A stretch of 57,707 nucleotides of DNA, taken from contig CAIXFH010000023.1 of NCBI GenBank assembly GCA_903918645.1, positions 1-57,707 on the forward strand. The letters are read 5' to 3'. How positions within the stretch are numbered: the first letter of the stretch is position 1; each line of letters opens with the position of its first letter. Positions 15,702 through 24,357 of this stretch are shown one piece after another. This stretch comes from an uncultured Actinomycetes bacterium (GTDB taxonomy: Bacteria > Actinomycetota > Actinomycetes > S36-B12 > CAIYMF01). Under the pieces are notes generated by a model. That model did no database searches. It saw only the letters and a program-made list of their open reading frames with translations, and had not been told where the DNA came from. The position numbers and the translations under genes were made by a program.

Positions 15702-18191
15702 CTAGGCACGAACCCGAGCAGAGGCCGGGTCGTAGAGAGGTTGCGCTACCACCAGAGCGCTGACCCACTCGCCAAATACCCCGACCTCAACAGCAGTACC
15801 TACCTGCGTGAACTCAACCGGCAGGTGCACATAGGCAATCGACGCCTCAACGCTGAAGCCAAGCCCTCCACTAGCGACTCGGCCGAGTACTCGATTACCC
15901 ACACGCACCGGCTCATTGCCCAGCGCGACCACTGATCGGTCAGCCAACACGAGCGCGCACAAGCGGGACGTGACACCTGCTGCCCGCTGGGCAAGCACTG
16001 CCTCGCGGCCAAGAAATCCGCCGGGCTTATCGACCTTCACACAAAAACCTAGGCCCGACTCATCCGGCGAATGGCCCGGATCGATCTCAGCACCCCACAC
16101 CCGGTAGGACTTCTCCAACCGCAGCGAGTCGATCGCGCGATACCCGCCCGCGACCATCCCCAGCGGCTGCCCGGCGGCCCACAACATCGACCACAGTGCA
16201 GTTCCGTACTCAGCGGAACAGGAGATCTCCCAGCCGAGTTCACCCACGAAGGTCACCCGAGTCATCCGCACGGGGATGTTGCCGATGGAGGTTTCGCGCA
16301 TCGTCATGAACGGGAAAGCGTCATTGCTGAGATCCTGCGGGGTCAGCGGCCCAACGATCTCGCGCGCAAGCGGGCCCCAAAGCCCGAACCAGGCATAAGA
16401 ACCGGTGGCGTCGGTAATGCGCACATCCGCATCAAGTGCGCGCGCCTGTGTGCGCAGCCAAGCGGCGTCGTGTGTAGCGAACGCAGTACCACTGACGACT
16501 AGGAAGACCGTGTCATCGAGTTGAGTGACCGTGACGTCGCTCTCGATGCCGCCCCGCGCGTTGAGCGCCTGCGTGTAGGTGACAGATCCCTTGCCACGTG
16601 CGATCTGGTTGCAGAAGACCCACTCAACAAGTCGCGCGGCGTCCGGGCCGCTGACCTCGACCTTGGCGAAGGAGGATTCGTCGAAGATTCCAGCGGTCTC
16701 ACGTACGGCCCGATGCTCGGTGACGACGGCGGGTGACCAGTGCCGACCCGCCCAGCCCATGGGGCGCCAGGCTTCAGCAGCAGAATCGACGTTGGTCTCG
16801 TAGAAGTTCACGCGCTCCCAACCAGACTTCTCGCCGAACACCGCCCCATGGTCTCGGTGCCAGGCGTAGGCCGGCGACGTGCGCAACGGACGTCCCGCAG
16901 TGCGTTCGTGACTCGGGTAGCGGATGTCGTAGTAGGACTCGTAGTTCTCGACCGTACGAGCCAGCGTGAACGCTGGAGATCGATACGAAGCCCCGAAGCG
17001 CCGAACATCCATGTGCCACAGGTCCATCGGCGGTGCGCCTTCGAGCACCCACTCGGCCATCACCTTGCCCATGCCCCCTGCCCCGGCGATCCCGTGAGCG
17101 CAGAATCCAGCGGCGACGAAAAAGCCAGCCACCTCGGTAGGGCCAAGGCAGAACTCATTGTCGGGAGTGAACGCTTCTGGACCGTTGATGAACGTGCGAA
17201 TGCCAGCATCAGCAATGGCTGGCACCCTGATCGCGGCGTTCTCGCTGATCTCTAGGAATCGGTCGTAATCGGGATCGAGTAGTTTGCCGTTGAAGTCACT
17301 GGGGATCGAGTCGTAGGACGATGCCGACGCAGTCCATGGCCGACTGTTTCGCTCATAGCCACCCATCACGAGGCCGTCAACGTCTTGCCGGAAATACACG
17401 AGCAGGTCGGGGTCACGCAGCGAAGGCAGCGGCGTTTCACGGTGCTCGAACATCGGCTCGGTGACGATGTACTGGTGTGACATCGGAACAATCGGTACCC
17501 GAACATCGACCATCCGAGCGATCTCCGCGGCGAACATGCCGCCGCAGTCGACCACTATCTCGCACTCGATGTCGCCCCGATCGGTGCGCACACGCGTGAC
17601 ACGACGACGGAGTCCATCACCATCGGTATCAATGCCCAAAACCCTTGTGCGAGTGTGGATTGCAACACCCATAGCGCGAGCGCCCGCCGCGAGCGAGTAG
17701 GCCAGCCCGGCCGGATCTACCTGACCGTCGGTAGGCAGATAAGCAGCACCCTGCACCCGAGCGGCCACCATCAGCGGAAAGAGTTCTTGCGCTTCCCTGG
17801 CCGAGATCTGTTGCAGATCAAGCCCGCTGGCGGCCGCCCAACCCGCCTGCCGCGAGATCTCCTCCCAGCGCTCCGTCGAAGATGCGAGGCGAATACTGCC
17901 GCACTCGACCCAGCCAGGCGGATTGTCGCCAGCTTGCAGCGCACGGTAGAGCTCGACCGAGTAGCGGTTCATCGCAGTCAGAGTGGGATCGGAGCGCAAC
18001 TGCCCTACTAGACCCGCAGAGTGGAAGGTCGAACCGCTAGTGAGTTCGTCGCGATCAACGAGTACGACGTCCCGCTCGCCAGCGAGAGCCAAGTGGTAGG
18101 CCACCGAAGTTCCGCCGACACCACCACCGATCACAACGATCCGAGCGCGGGCCGGAAGTTCACGGGCGCTGGGCTGCACAGTCTCAGTCAC
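15702..18191 (-). CDS. FAD oxidoreductase-GcvT fusion, dimethylglycine/sarcosine dehydrogenase type (paralogue 1)
   Basis: 829 residues. Dinucleotide-binding VVIGGGVGGTSVAYHLA (19-35); TSGSTFHSAGL with His57 at the position of the covalent FAD histidine in DMGDH/SARDH; DAO domain to about 385; FAO-middle linker; then GcvT (about 440-710, LGWEISCSAEYGTALW) and GcvT C-barrel. Such enzymes remove an N-methyl group from methylated glycines, passing formaldehyde to tetrahydrofolate on the second domain. It is more diverged than the pair at 27.6-32.6 kb (FHSAGL versus WHAAGL), so its substrate may differ. Convergent with the binding-protein gene; GTG start, 54 bases after the alpha/beta hydrolase stop. 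Confidence 0.88.
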   Translation of the reverse strand: MTETVQPSARELPARARIVVIGGGVGGTSVAYHLALAGERDVVLVDRDELTSGSTFHSAGLVGQLRSDPTLTAMNRYSVELYRALQAGDNPPGWVECGSIRLASSTERWEEISRQAGWAAASGLDLQQISAREAQELFPLMVAARVQGAAYLPTDGQVDPAGLAYSLAAGARAMGVAIHTRTRVLGIDTDGDGLRRRVTRVRTDRGDIECEIVVDCGGMFAAEIARMVDVRVPIVPMSHQYIVTEPMFEHRETPLPSLRDPDLLVYFRQDVDGLVMGGYERNSRPWTASASSYDSIPSDFNGKLLDPDYDRFLEISENAAIRVPAIADAGIRTFINGPEAFTPDNEFCLGPTEVAGFFVAAGFCAHGIAGAGGMGKVMAEWVLEGAPPMDLWHMDVRRFGASYRSPAFTLARTVENYESYYDIRYPSHERTAGRPLRTSPAYAWHRDHGAVFGEKSGWERVNFYETNVDSAAEAWRPMGWAGRHWSPAVVTEHRAVRETAGIFDESSFAKVEVSGPDAARLVEWVFCNQIARGKGSVTYTQALNARGGIESDVTVTQLDDTVFLVVSGTAFATHDAAWLRTQARALDADVRITDATGSYAWFGLWGPLAREIVGPLTPQDLSNDAFPFMTMRETSIGNIPVRMTRVTFVGELGWEISCSAEYGTALWSMLWAAGQPLGMVAGGYRAIDSLRLEKSYRVWGAEIDPGHSPDESGLGFCVKVDKPGGFLGREAVLAQRAAGVTSRLCALVLADRSVVALGNEPVRVGNRVLGRVASGGLGFSVEASIAYVHLPVEFTQVGTAVEVGVFGEWVSALVVAQPLYDPASARVRA

Positions 18192-18245
18192 CGGCTAACC
18201 GTACTAGTGGCGACCTTCGGTGTCCGCTGCTGCGGTCCAGCCCAC

Positions 18246-19190
18246 TTAGGCGACCCGATCAGCGCGAGGCAACAGGTAGCGCCAAGCTTCGGCAACCAAC
18301 ACTGGCTGCTCGATCTGGGCCACGTGGCCAGCATGGGGCAGTACGAGCACGCGCACATCCGGAAATGCCTTGGTGTGAGCGTGAATCGGATCCACCAACT
18401 TGTCGCGGCGCCCGTACACGAGCATCGTCGGACACGTGACAGCCTCGGCCAACTTCCACGGCCGTTCGTTCGACCGATCCAGATATGTTGCCAACAAGCC
18501 ACGCAACGACGAGATGAACGCATCACCCGCGTAGGGCAGCCCGTCGCGCCGCTGCACCTCGGCAACTGCCTGCTCCATGCGCTCTGCAGGCACCGACGCT
18601 GGGTCAGCGAAGCAGACATCGACGGTCGCCTTCGCCCGCATCGCCGGTTCGACGGAGAGGTAGCGCCGATAAAGTCGCACACCCAATCCAGGAGTCGCGA
18701 TCACTGGCAAATGCGCGTTGCCGCGGCGAACACCGATCTTCGGCATTGCGGGGCTCACCAGCGTCAACGTTCGAACAAGGTCGGGTCGCAGCGCCACGAA
18801 CTGGAGTGCAACCGCTCCCCCCATCGAGTTCCCAAACACGTGCACCGGTTGGCCGTCGAATCGCGCTGTCACGAGATCGACGAGTGACGCGGCAGTGCGC
18901 CTCGGGCTGTAATCGCCATCACGGGGAGGCGGCGACCAGCCATGCCCGGGAAGGTCAACGGCCACACCATCAACTCGATCACGCAACAGTGCCATCAGGT
19001 CGGTCCAGTTGGTTGCGCTTCCACCCAAACCATGGATGAACAACGCCGGTTCAGCAGCAGAATCGGCCACCGGCGGCGCTGAGCGGATAGCCAACGTGCC
19101 ATTGGGAACGACGATTTCGGTACGGTCCCAAGGCTGCGGAAGATCGGCAAGTAGGTCTTCGGCGGAACGCGGAATACGAGCAGAAGTCAT
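18246..19190 (-). CDS. Alpha/beta hydrolase
   Basis: 314 residues. LFIHGLGGSATNW oxyanion loop, GNSMGG nucleophile elbow (Ser), YGRRDKLVDP acid segment and HAGHVAQIE histidine form the triad order of alpha/beta hydrolases. Substrate unknown. Its stop-to-start distance from the upstream hypothetical gene is 18 bases, so they are probably cotranscribed. A hydrolase in this position relative to TetR and DUF3107 genes is common in actinobacteria, so it belongs to the conserved backbone rather than the catabolic block. Confidence 0.88.
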   Translation of the reverse strand: MTSARIPRSAEDLLADLPQPWDRTEIVVPNGTLAIRSAPPVADSAAEPALFIHGLGGSATNWTDLMALLRDRVDGVAVDLPGHGWSPPPRDGDYSPRRTAASLVDLVTARFDGQPVHVFGNSMGGAVALQFVALRPDLVRTLTLVSPAMPKIGVRRGNAHLPVIATPGLGVRLYRRYLSVEPAMRAKATVDVCFADPASVPAERMEQAVAEVQRRDGLPYAGDAFISSLRGLLATYLDRSNERPWKLAEAVTCPTMLVYGRRDKLVDPIHAHTKAFPDVRVLVLPHAGHVAQIEQPVLVAEAWRYLLPRADRVA

Positions 19191-19208
19191 AGGTGATCGA
19201 GTCCGAGG

Positions 19209-20222
19209 TCAGTAGTGGTCGAACAGCGGCGCGAGTCGACGGTTCACAGCATCGAGCGTCGCACGGATTACTGCCTGGCGAACGTCTTCCCGTACTTCCG
19301 ACGCGCCGGTGAGTCGCTCGGCCCCACTAGGAGTGATGCGCGTGACCTGAACCACCGCTACCCGCTCGGCACCAAGTTGCGTCAACAACACGGCATCGAC
19401 ATCCAGCCGCTGGCCCGAGCCCATCGCGGCGCTGATTGCGTTCACCGTGGCCAACGCCACCGTGCGATTCACTGCGGCGCCACTGCCTGGGCCGTCAGCA
19501 ATCCCGGTGTGCTCCATGCCAGCGCGTGACAACGTGACGGTTGCCGTCATCCCGAGACCGTCTGCCGACATCGTGAGCCGCGCGATGGCCAGTCGCGGGT
19601 CGAGGTTTCCGCCCGCGTTGGGCGCTGTCTGTCCCTGCGAATGTCCTGCGGCGGCCGGTCTCGACGTGGCGCTCATTGGCGGAGTCAGGTTTACGCTCGC
19701 GCTCTGCGCGACGTCGGCCACAGCAGCGGGGGCTGCAACCGAATTGTCGAAATTGCCGCCAGATGGATGGCGCATCGCTGAGCGCAGCACATCATTTTCG
19801 AATCGCTGGGTTTCCGGACGACGGTTCGAGGCCGCATCAAGCCGGGCCAGCAGCGCCGCGATATCGCGGTCAAGTGGCAGGACGTTTGAGTTGGCGTCGT
19901 CGTCGGAAGGACTCGATGTCACGACCTGCAGAATCGGCGCAGTGGCGCTAGCTGTGACAGTCTCGGGATAAGAATCCTCAACGAGTTCGATGTTGTTGCC
20001 ATCAAGTCCGACACCAAATTGCATGCGCAGGATTCGCTGCACCGCGTGGGCGACTGCTACCTCGTCAGCACCCGGAGCAAGGGTGAGCCTGAGAGTGTCC
20101 GCGGAGGCGCCACCGGCCAACTCAGTGTTGACTTCGGCATCATCGACGCCCGGAACCATGCGCAGCGCCGCCTCGATCTCCCCTGGATTAGGGCGTGGCT
20201 CATCACTTGTCAGTCCGGACAT
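19209..20222 (-). CDS. Conserved hypothetical two-domain protein
   Basis: About 337 residues from ATG 20222 (MSGLTSDE); a longer frame to 20339 has Cys/Trp-rich residues unlike the rest and is not favoured. N-domain (about 12-85): a small alpha/beta fold opening EIEAALRMVPGVDDAEV, like a BON/ACT-type regulatory fold. Middle (about 90-220): low-complexity Ala/Ser/Pro linker. C-domain (about 220-335): ARLTMSADGLGMTATVTLSRAG, then a helix and AVVQVTRITPSG, like domains in other actinobacterial proteins that repeat strand-helix units. No catalytic motif. Divergent from TetR with 141 bases between, so TetR may control it. Function unknown. Confidence 0.7.
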   Translation of the reverse strand: MSGLTSDEPRPNPGEIEAALRMVPGVDDAEVNTELAGGASADTLRLTLAPGADEVAVAHAVQRILRMQFGVGLDGNNIELVEDSYPETVTASATAPILQVVTSSPSDDDANSNVLPLDRDIAALLARLDAASNRRPETQRFENDVLRSAMRHPSGGNFDNSVAAPAAVADVAQSASVNLTPPMSATSRPAAAGHSQGQTAPNAGGNLDPRLAIARLTMSADGLGMTATVTLSRAGMEHTGIADGPGSGAAVNRTVALATVNAISAAMGSGQRLDVDAVLLTQLGAERVAVVQVTRITPSGAERLTGASEVREDVRQAVIRATLDAVNRRLAPLFDHY

Positions 20223-20363
20223 GTGCCAACGGTAGGAGCAAGGACACCTGTGTTGCGCGGCGAAAGGCACAATCAGCCCAATGCCACATTGCTCGCCCAG
20301 CTCGGAGCGCACCAGTAAACCGGACGAGAGCAAGATCAAGTTGGTGCCGAGTAGTCTGGCGAC

Positions 20364-21002
20364 ATGCCTGCCGCGCCCGAGACCTCACCCGTTCCACCTC
20401 GGGGCCAGCGCTTGCCTCGGAGTGAGCGAAAGGTTCAACTTCTTGAGGCTGCGCGCGATGTATTCGTTGCGGAGGGTTATCACGCAGCCGCCATGGATGA
20501 CATTGCGGATGCGGCTGGGGTAAGCAAGCCGGTTCTCTACCAACACTTTCCGAGCAAACTCGAGCTCTACCTCGCCCTGCTTGACGTCTCGTCCGATTCG
20601 CTGCTGGCATCAGTGCATGAAGCGCTTGCCTCGACCACCGACAACAAACTGCGAGTCGCGGCAACCTCTCAGGCGTACTTCGATTTCGTCAACGATCCGC
20701 ATGGCTTGTTCCGGCTCATCTTCGAATCCGACCTCACTAACGAGCCAGCAGTGCGCGCGAGAGTCGACCGCACCAACGACCTGTGTGCCAATGCAGTCAG
20801 CGACGTGATCGCAGCCGATACCGGCCTCACACTGGCACAAGCTCGGATGCTCGCGGCGGGTCTGATCGGACTCGCGCAGACTGCAGCGCGCCACTGGGGC
20901 CGCGACGGTGGAGCCGTGGACCGAGAAGACGCTGCGAAGTTGATCAGTGCCCTAGGCTGGCGCGGAATCTCTGGGTTCCCGCTGTCACATCCGCCTGCCT
21001 GA
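20364..21002 (+). CDS. TetR-family transcriptional regulator
   Basis: 212 residues. The HTH domain (about 22-75) reads ARDVFVAEGYHAAAMDDIADAAGVSKPVLYQHFPSK, a canonical TetR recognition helix. The C-terminal half is an all-helical ligand domain. Corresponds by context to Rv3208 of M. tuberculosis (TetR upstream of a DUF3107 gene). It is divergent from the hypothetical protein at 20222 and upstream of DUF3107; either or itself may be its target. Confidence 0.93.
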   Translation: MPAAPETSPVPPRGQRLPRSERKVQLLEAARDVFVAEGYHAAAMDDIADAAGVSKPVLYQHFPSKLELYLALLDVSSDSLLASVHEALASTTDNKLRVAATSQAYFDFVNDPHGLFRLIFESDLTNEPAVRARVDRTNDLCANAVSDVIAADTGLTLAQARMLAAGLIGLAQTAARHWGRDGGAVDREDAAKLISALGWRGISGFPLSHPPA

Positions 21003-21159
21003 CCCCCAGCCGTCGCTACGCCGAGGGCGTACCTGGCCGATTCCAGGCCAAGACAAGCACGGCGGAGCATTAGGTTGTACCCATACCGGTGCCACCTACC
21101 GGCCCTGGTGCGGTGTTCCGCACTTGATGACGCGCACTTGTTACTCGAAAGGAATCGGC

Positions 21160-21384
21160 GTGGAGGTCAAGATCGGTGTTCAGCAGGCAGCACGCGAGGT
21201 CGTACTCGAAAGCGAGTTGACCCCCGAGGCCGTCTCCGTCCTCGTGAGCGCCGCCATCGACAAGGGTTCGGCGCTCGTGCTAACCGACGACAAGGGCCGC
21301 ACGGTTGTCATCCCCGGCGACAAGATCGCCTACGTCGAGATCGGCACCAACGTCCCCGGCCGCATCGGCTTCGGCACCCCCTAA
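21160..21384 (+). CDS. DUF3107 small protein
   Basis: 74 residues from the GTG at 21160, which has GAAAGGA 7 bases upstream; an ATG at 21124 in frame is not favoured because family members begin MEVKIGVQ. The sequence VEVKIGVQQAAREVVLESEL...IPGDKIAYVEIG...GRIGFG matches DUF3107 (TB9.4, Rv3208A-like) over the whole length. Function unknown; strictly conserved next to TetR and rhlE in actinobacteria. Confidence 0.92.
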   Translation: MEVKIGVQQAAREVVLESELTPEAVSVLVSAAIDKGSALVLTDDKGRTVVIPGDKIAYVEIGTNVPGRIGFGTP

Positions 21385-21410
21385 CCCCCTCCCCCCGCCC
21401 CAATTTTTTT

Positions 21411-21469
21411 ATCATCAATGTGCCCCCGACTGCTCTAGAGGCAGTTCAGACGCCCCATTGATTTTTGGG
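21411..21469. repeat. REP-like palindromic element, copy C
   Basis: Starts 27 bases after the DUF3107 stop. Outer stem ATCAATG (21414-21420) / CATTGAT (21456-21462), inner stem GACTGC (21428-21433) / GCAGTT (21441-21446, one G-U pair) with TCTAGAG loop, then TTTTTGGG. It shares the AATGTGCCCC start, CTAG-loop hairpin and GCCCCATTGA end with copies A and B at 7367-7507. It could also act as a terminator for DUF3107. Confidence 0.75.
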
Positions 21470-21539
21470 CGAGCAGGCACCCACCCGAATCGATGGAATC
21501 TGAGGCGAGGCGAACGGCGCTGCCGCGTCACGCGAGCGC

Positions 21540-22388
21540 CTAAGCGGACATCCCGAGGATCTTCATCCGCTCGGTGTGGGCGTCGGTGATCCGCGAGAAC
21601 ATGTCGCCGAGTTCGCCAAAGCCCATCCCTGGCCGGTCAGCGTCGCCGACGAGCAACGCCGTCAGACCGTCACGCTCCGCAGCTACCCGCTGGGCACCCG
21701 AAATCGCTTCGCCCACAAGGCGTCTGCCCCACAGGGCCAGACGGCCGGCAAGACGGGGGTCTTCCTCAATGGCTGCTCGCACGGTTGCGACCGCGAAGTT
21801 CGCATGACCGGAGTCACTGCAAACCTCCAGGACCAGTGCGCGAGTGTGTGGATCGACCCGCTGCGCAACCTCCCGATAAAAGTCACTCGCAATTCCGTCG
21901 CCGACGTAGGCCTTGACCAGACTCTCCAGCCAGTCACTTGGCGCGGTCTGCTCATGGAAGGCCGCAATCGATGCAACGAACGGCGCCATGGCCTCGGCGG
22001 GGTCGGCTCCGAGGTCGGCAAGCCGCTCGGCGAGGAGGGTGAAGTGCCGGATCTCAGCAGTTGCCATCAGGGCCAACGCCATCTTGTCGCCAATTGTTGG
22101 CGCCACTGACGCATCGGCGGCGAGCCGCTCGAACGCGACAAGTTCGTTGTACGCGAGAACACCGAGCAGATCGACCACCGACGAGCGAAATGCCTGATCG
22201 TGAATCGTCGACTCAATCGACGATTCGCCCGGCTCGACCTCGGAGTGGCTCACGAGTGCTGAGGGTACGTGGTGCGACTGGACGCCGACGGCCGACCCGC
22301 CCGAGTAGCCCGCTGATCGGAACGGCCTTTCGCCGTGCCCGAGAAGGGTAGACTGGCCGTTGTCCTCATCGGTCGCGGCGCTGATCAT
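21540..22388 (-). CDS. Ferritin-like (MiaE-fold) protein
   Basis: About 282 residues from ATG 22388, which has GGAGAAAAAGG directly upstream; a longer frame to 22547 is Arg-rich and unlikely. The core has two Glu/ExxH-like motifs: AYNELVAFERLAAD...ATAEIRHFTLLAERL and DFYREVAQRVDPHTRALVLEVCSDSGHANF, fitting a four-helix di-iron fold related to tRNA hydroxylase MiaE. Same place as Rv3210c in M. tuberculosis, between DUF3107 and rhlE. The C-terminal segment ALWGRRLVGEAISGAQRVA is typical of the actinobacterial group. Enzymatic role unproven. It is divergent from rhlE. Confidence 0.82.
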   Translation of the reverse strand: MISAATDEDNGQSTLLGHGERPFRSAGYSGGSAVGVQSHHVPSALVSHSEVEPGESSIESTIHDQAFRSSVVDLLGVLAYNELVAFERLAADASVAPTIGDKMALALMATAEIRHFTLLAERLADLGADPAEAMAPFVASIAAFHEQTAPSDWLESLVKAYVGDGIASDFYREVAQRVDPHTRALVLEVCSDSGHANFAVATVRAAIEEDPRLAGRLALWGRRLVGEAISGAQRVAAERDGLTALLVGDADRPGMGFGELGDMFSRITDAHTERMKILGMSA

Positions 22389-22524
22389 CCTTTTTCTCCG
22401 TGACCTCACCGCCGACGGCGACCGCAATGGTCGCGCGGCGTGCACCCCGAGGTGTCGCGATCTGCAACCGCTGATCGCCTCGGGACGCTCGTCACGACGC
22501 CGCGGCCAAGCAACGGAGTAGGCC

Positions 22525-24291
22525 CTGACCACCAAGATCGACCCCACGCAGAATGACCCCGAGACCGACCCATCAGCCCTAGCCGATGACGCCGCAGCAG
22601 TCGATGACAGCGCAGCGGATCAACCCCAAGAGGCAGTCGCGCCCCCCGAGCCCAAGACGTTCGCCGAACTCGGCGTGCACCCCGCGATTGTCGAAGCACT
22701 CGCTGCCGACGGCATCATCACCGCCTTCCCCATCCAAGAGCAGACCTTGCCGCTGGCACTCACCGGCGCCGATCTCATTGGCCAGGCGAAGACCGGTACG
22801 GGCAAGACTCTCGGCTTCGGCATCCCCGCCATCCAGCGCTTGACCTCACCCACCGACGAGGGCTTCGACGCCCAGCCAGATGCGGTGCGCGGCAAGCCAC
22901 AAGCACTGGTCATCGTCCCCACCCGCGAACTCGCGATCCAGGTCGCCAGCGATCTGCAAAAGGCCGGACGCAATCGAGGTGTCCGCGTCCTGTGTGTCTA
23001 CGGTGGTAGGGCGTACGAACCGCAGGTCGAGGCACTTCGAGGCGGGATCGAGATCGTTGTCGGTACGCCCGGCCGCCTCATCGACCTCGCCAAGCAAGGG
23101 CACCTGCCGCTGAAGAACGTCAAGACACTCGTACTCGACGAGGCCGACGAGATGCTCGACATGGGGTTCCTGCCCGACGTCGAACGCCTCGTGTCGCTCG
23201 TCTCGCCAGTGCGTCAGACCATGCTCTTCTCAGCGACGATGCCCGGCCAGATCGTCGCGCTGGCCCGCCGCTACATGACCCAGCCCACACACATTCGGGC
23301 CACTGATCCCAACGATGCCGGCGCCACTGTGCTCTCGATCGAGCAGCACGTATGGCGCGCACATAGCCTCGACAAGCAGGAACTCATCGCTCGAGTCCTG
23401 CAAGCAGAGGGACGTGGGCTCACGATCATCTTCTGCCGCACGAAACGAAATGCACAACGAGTCGCCGACGATCTCGCAGAGCGTGGATTTGCAGCGGCCG
23501 CAGTGCACGGTGACCTCGGTCAGGGCGCGCGCGAGCAAGCCCTGCGTGCCTTCCGCAACGGCAAGGTCGACGTCCTGGTCGCAACCGACGTTGCGGCACG
23601 CGGCATCGACGTCGCTGATGTCACACACGTCTTCAACTGGGAGTGCCCAGAGGACGACAAGACCTACCTGCACCGAGTTGGTCGAACTGGCCGCGCAGGT
23701 AACTCCGGCGTCGCGATCACTCTCGTCGACTGGGACGATATGCACCGCTGGAAGATGATCAACCAGGCACTCGGGTTGCCCTTCGTCGAGCCAATCGAAA
23801 CGTATTCGTCGAGCCCCCACGTCTACACCGGGCTGGGAATTCCCGAGGGAACCAAGGGTCGATTGCCGAAGAGTTCACAGACTCGTGCGGGCCTCAAGGC
23901 TGAGACTCTGGAAGATCTCGGTGAGACCGGGGCATCTGCTGGCAAGCGAGCCCGGCCTGCCGACAAGCCACGCAAAGATGACAAACCGAGTAGGGATCGT
24001 GCACCGCGTTCAGCCGGGACGAAGACGTCAGGCGACGGGGCTACCGCGAGCGCCGAGGAGCCAAGGCCACCTCGGACCGATCGCCAACGCCGGCGCACAC
24101 GTGCTGGCGCAGAAGGCGACACCGTCGCCGATAATTCGGGCAAGCAGCCCGAAAGCCCAGCAACCGCAGATGCTCCCGCTGGTAGCACCCGCCCTCGACG
24201 TCGGCGTGGTGGTCGCGGTCGCGGTGGCGCGTCCGGCGCTGACTCCTCCGGTACTGAATCGTCGGGCTCAGACTCGTCGGGTTCTGAGTAG
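22525..24291 (+). CDS. rhlE: DEAD-box RNA helicase, RhlE type
   Basis: About 588 residues. AKTGTGKT (I), PTRELAIQ (Ia), TPGR (Ib), VLDEADEML (II), SAT (III), HGDLGQGAREQAL, VATDVAARGIDV and HRVGRTGRAG (VI) are all present. The Q motif needs the Phe of KTFAELGV, which lies upstream of the first ATG/GTG in frame (GTG 22675); a TAG stands at 22519. The only good start is therefore CTG at 22525, with GGAG (22515-22518) 6 bases before it. The C-terminal tail is rich in Arg/Gly/Lys and Ser, suited to RNA binding, and ends in SSGSE-type repeats that run past the stop. Corresponds to Rv3211. Confidence 0.9.
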   Translation: MTTKIDPTQNDPETDPSALADDAAAVDDSAADQPQEAVAPPEPKTFAELGVHPAIVEALAADGIITAFPIQEQTLPLALTGADLIGQAKTGTGKTLGFGIPAIQRLTSPTDEGFDAQPDAVRGKPQALVIVPTRELAIQVASDLQKAGRNRGVRVLCVYGGRAYEPQVEALRGGIEIVVGTPGRLIDLAKQGHLPLKNVKTLVLDEADEMLDMGFLPDVERLVSLVSPVRQTMLFSATMPGQIVALARRYMTQPTHIRATDPNDAGATVLSIEQHVWRAHSLDKQELIARVLQAEGRGLTIIFCRTKRNAQRVADDLAERGFAAAAVHGDLGQGAREQALRAFRNGKVDVLVATDVAARGIDVADVTHVFNWECPEDDKTYLHRVGRTGRAGNSGVAITLVDWDDMHRWKMINQALGLPFVEPIETYSSSPHVYTGLGIPEGTKGRLPKSSQTRAGLKAETLEDLGETGASAGKRARPADKPRKDDKPSRDRAPRSAGTKTSGDGATASAEEPRPPRTDRQRRRTRAGAEGDTVADNSGKQPESPATADAPAGSTRPRRRRGGRGRGGASGADSSGTESSGSDSSGSE

Positions 24292-24333
24292 TCGGGTTCT
24301 GAGTAGTCGGGTTATGAGTAGTCGGGTACTGAC
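24244..24333. repeat. 15-bp (five-codon) tandem repeat crossing the rhlE stop codon
   Basis: Six in-phase units. The first three encode SSGTE, SSGSD, SSGSE; the next three begin with TAG in place of TCG (24289, 24304, 24319), so three in-frame stops occur at 15-base spacing. Confidence 0.95.
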
Positions 24334-24357
24334 TACCGACCAGCTTGGCCGATCGAG

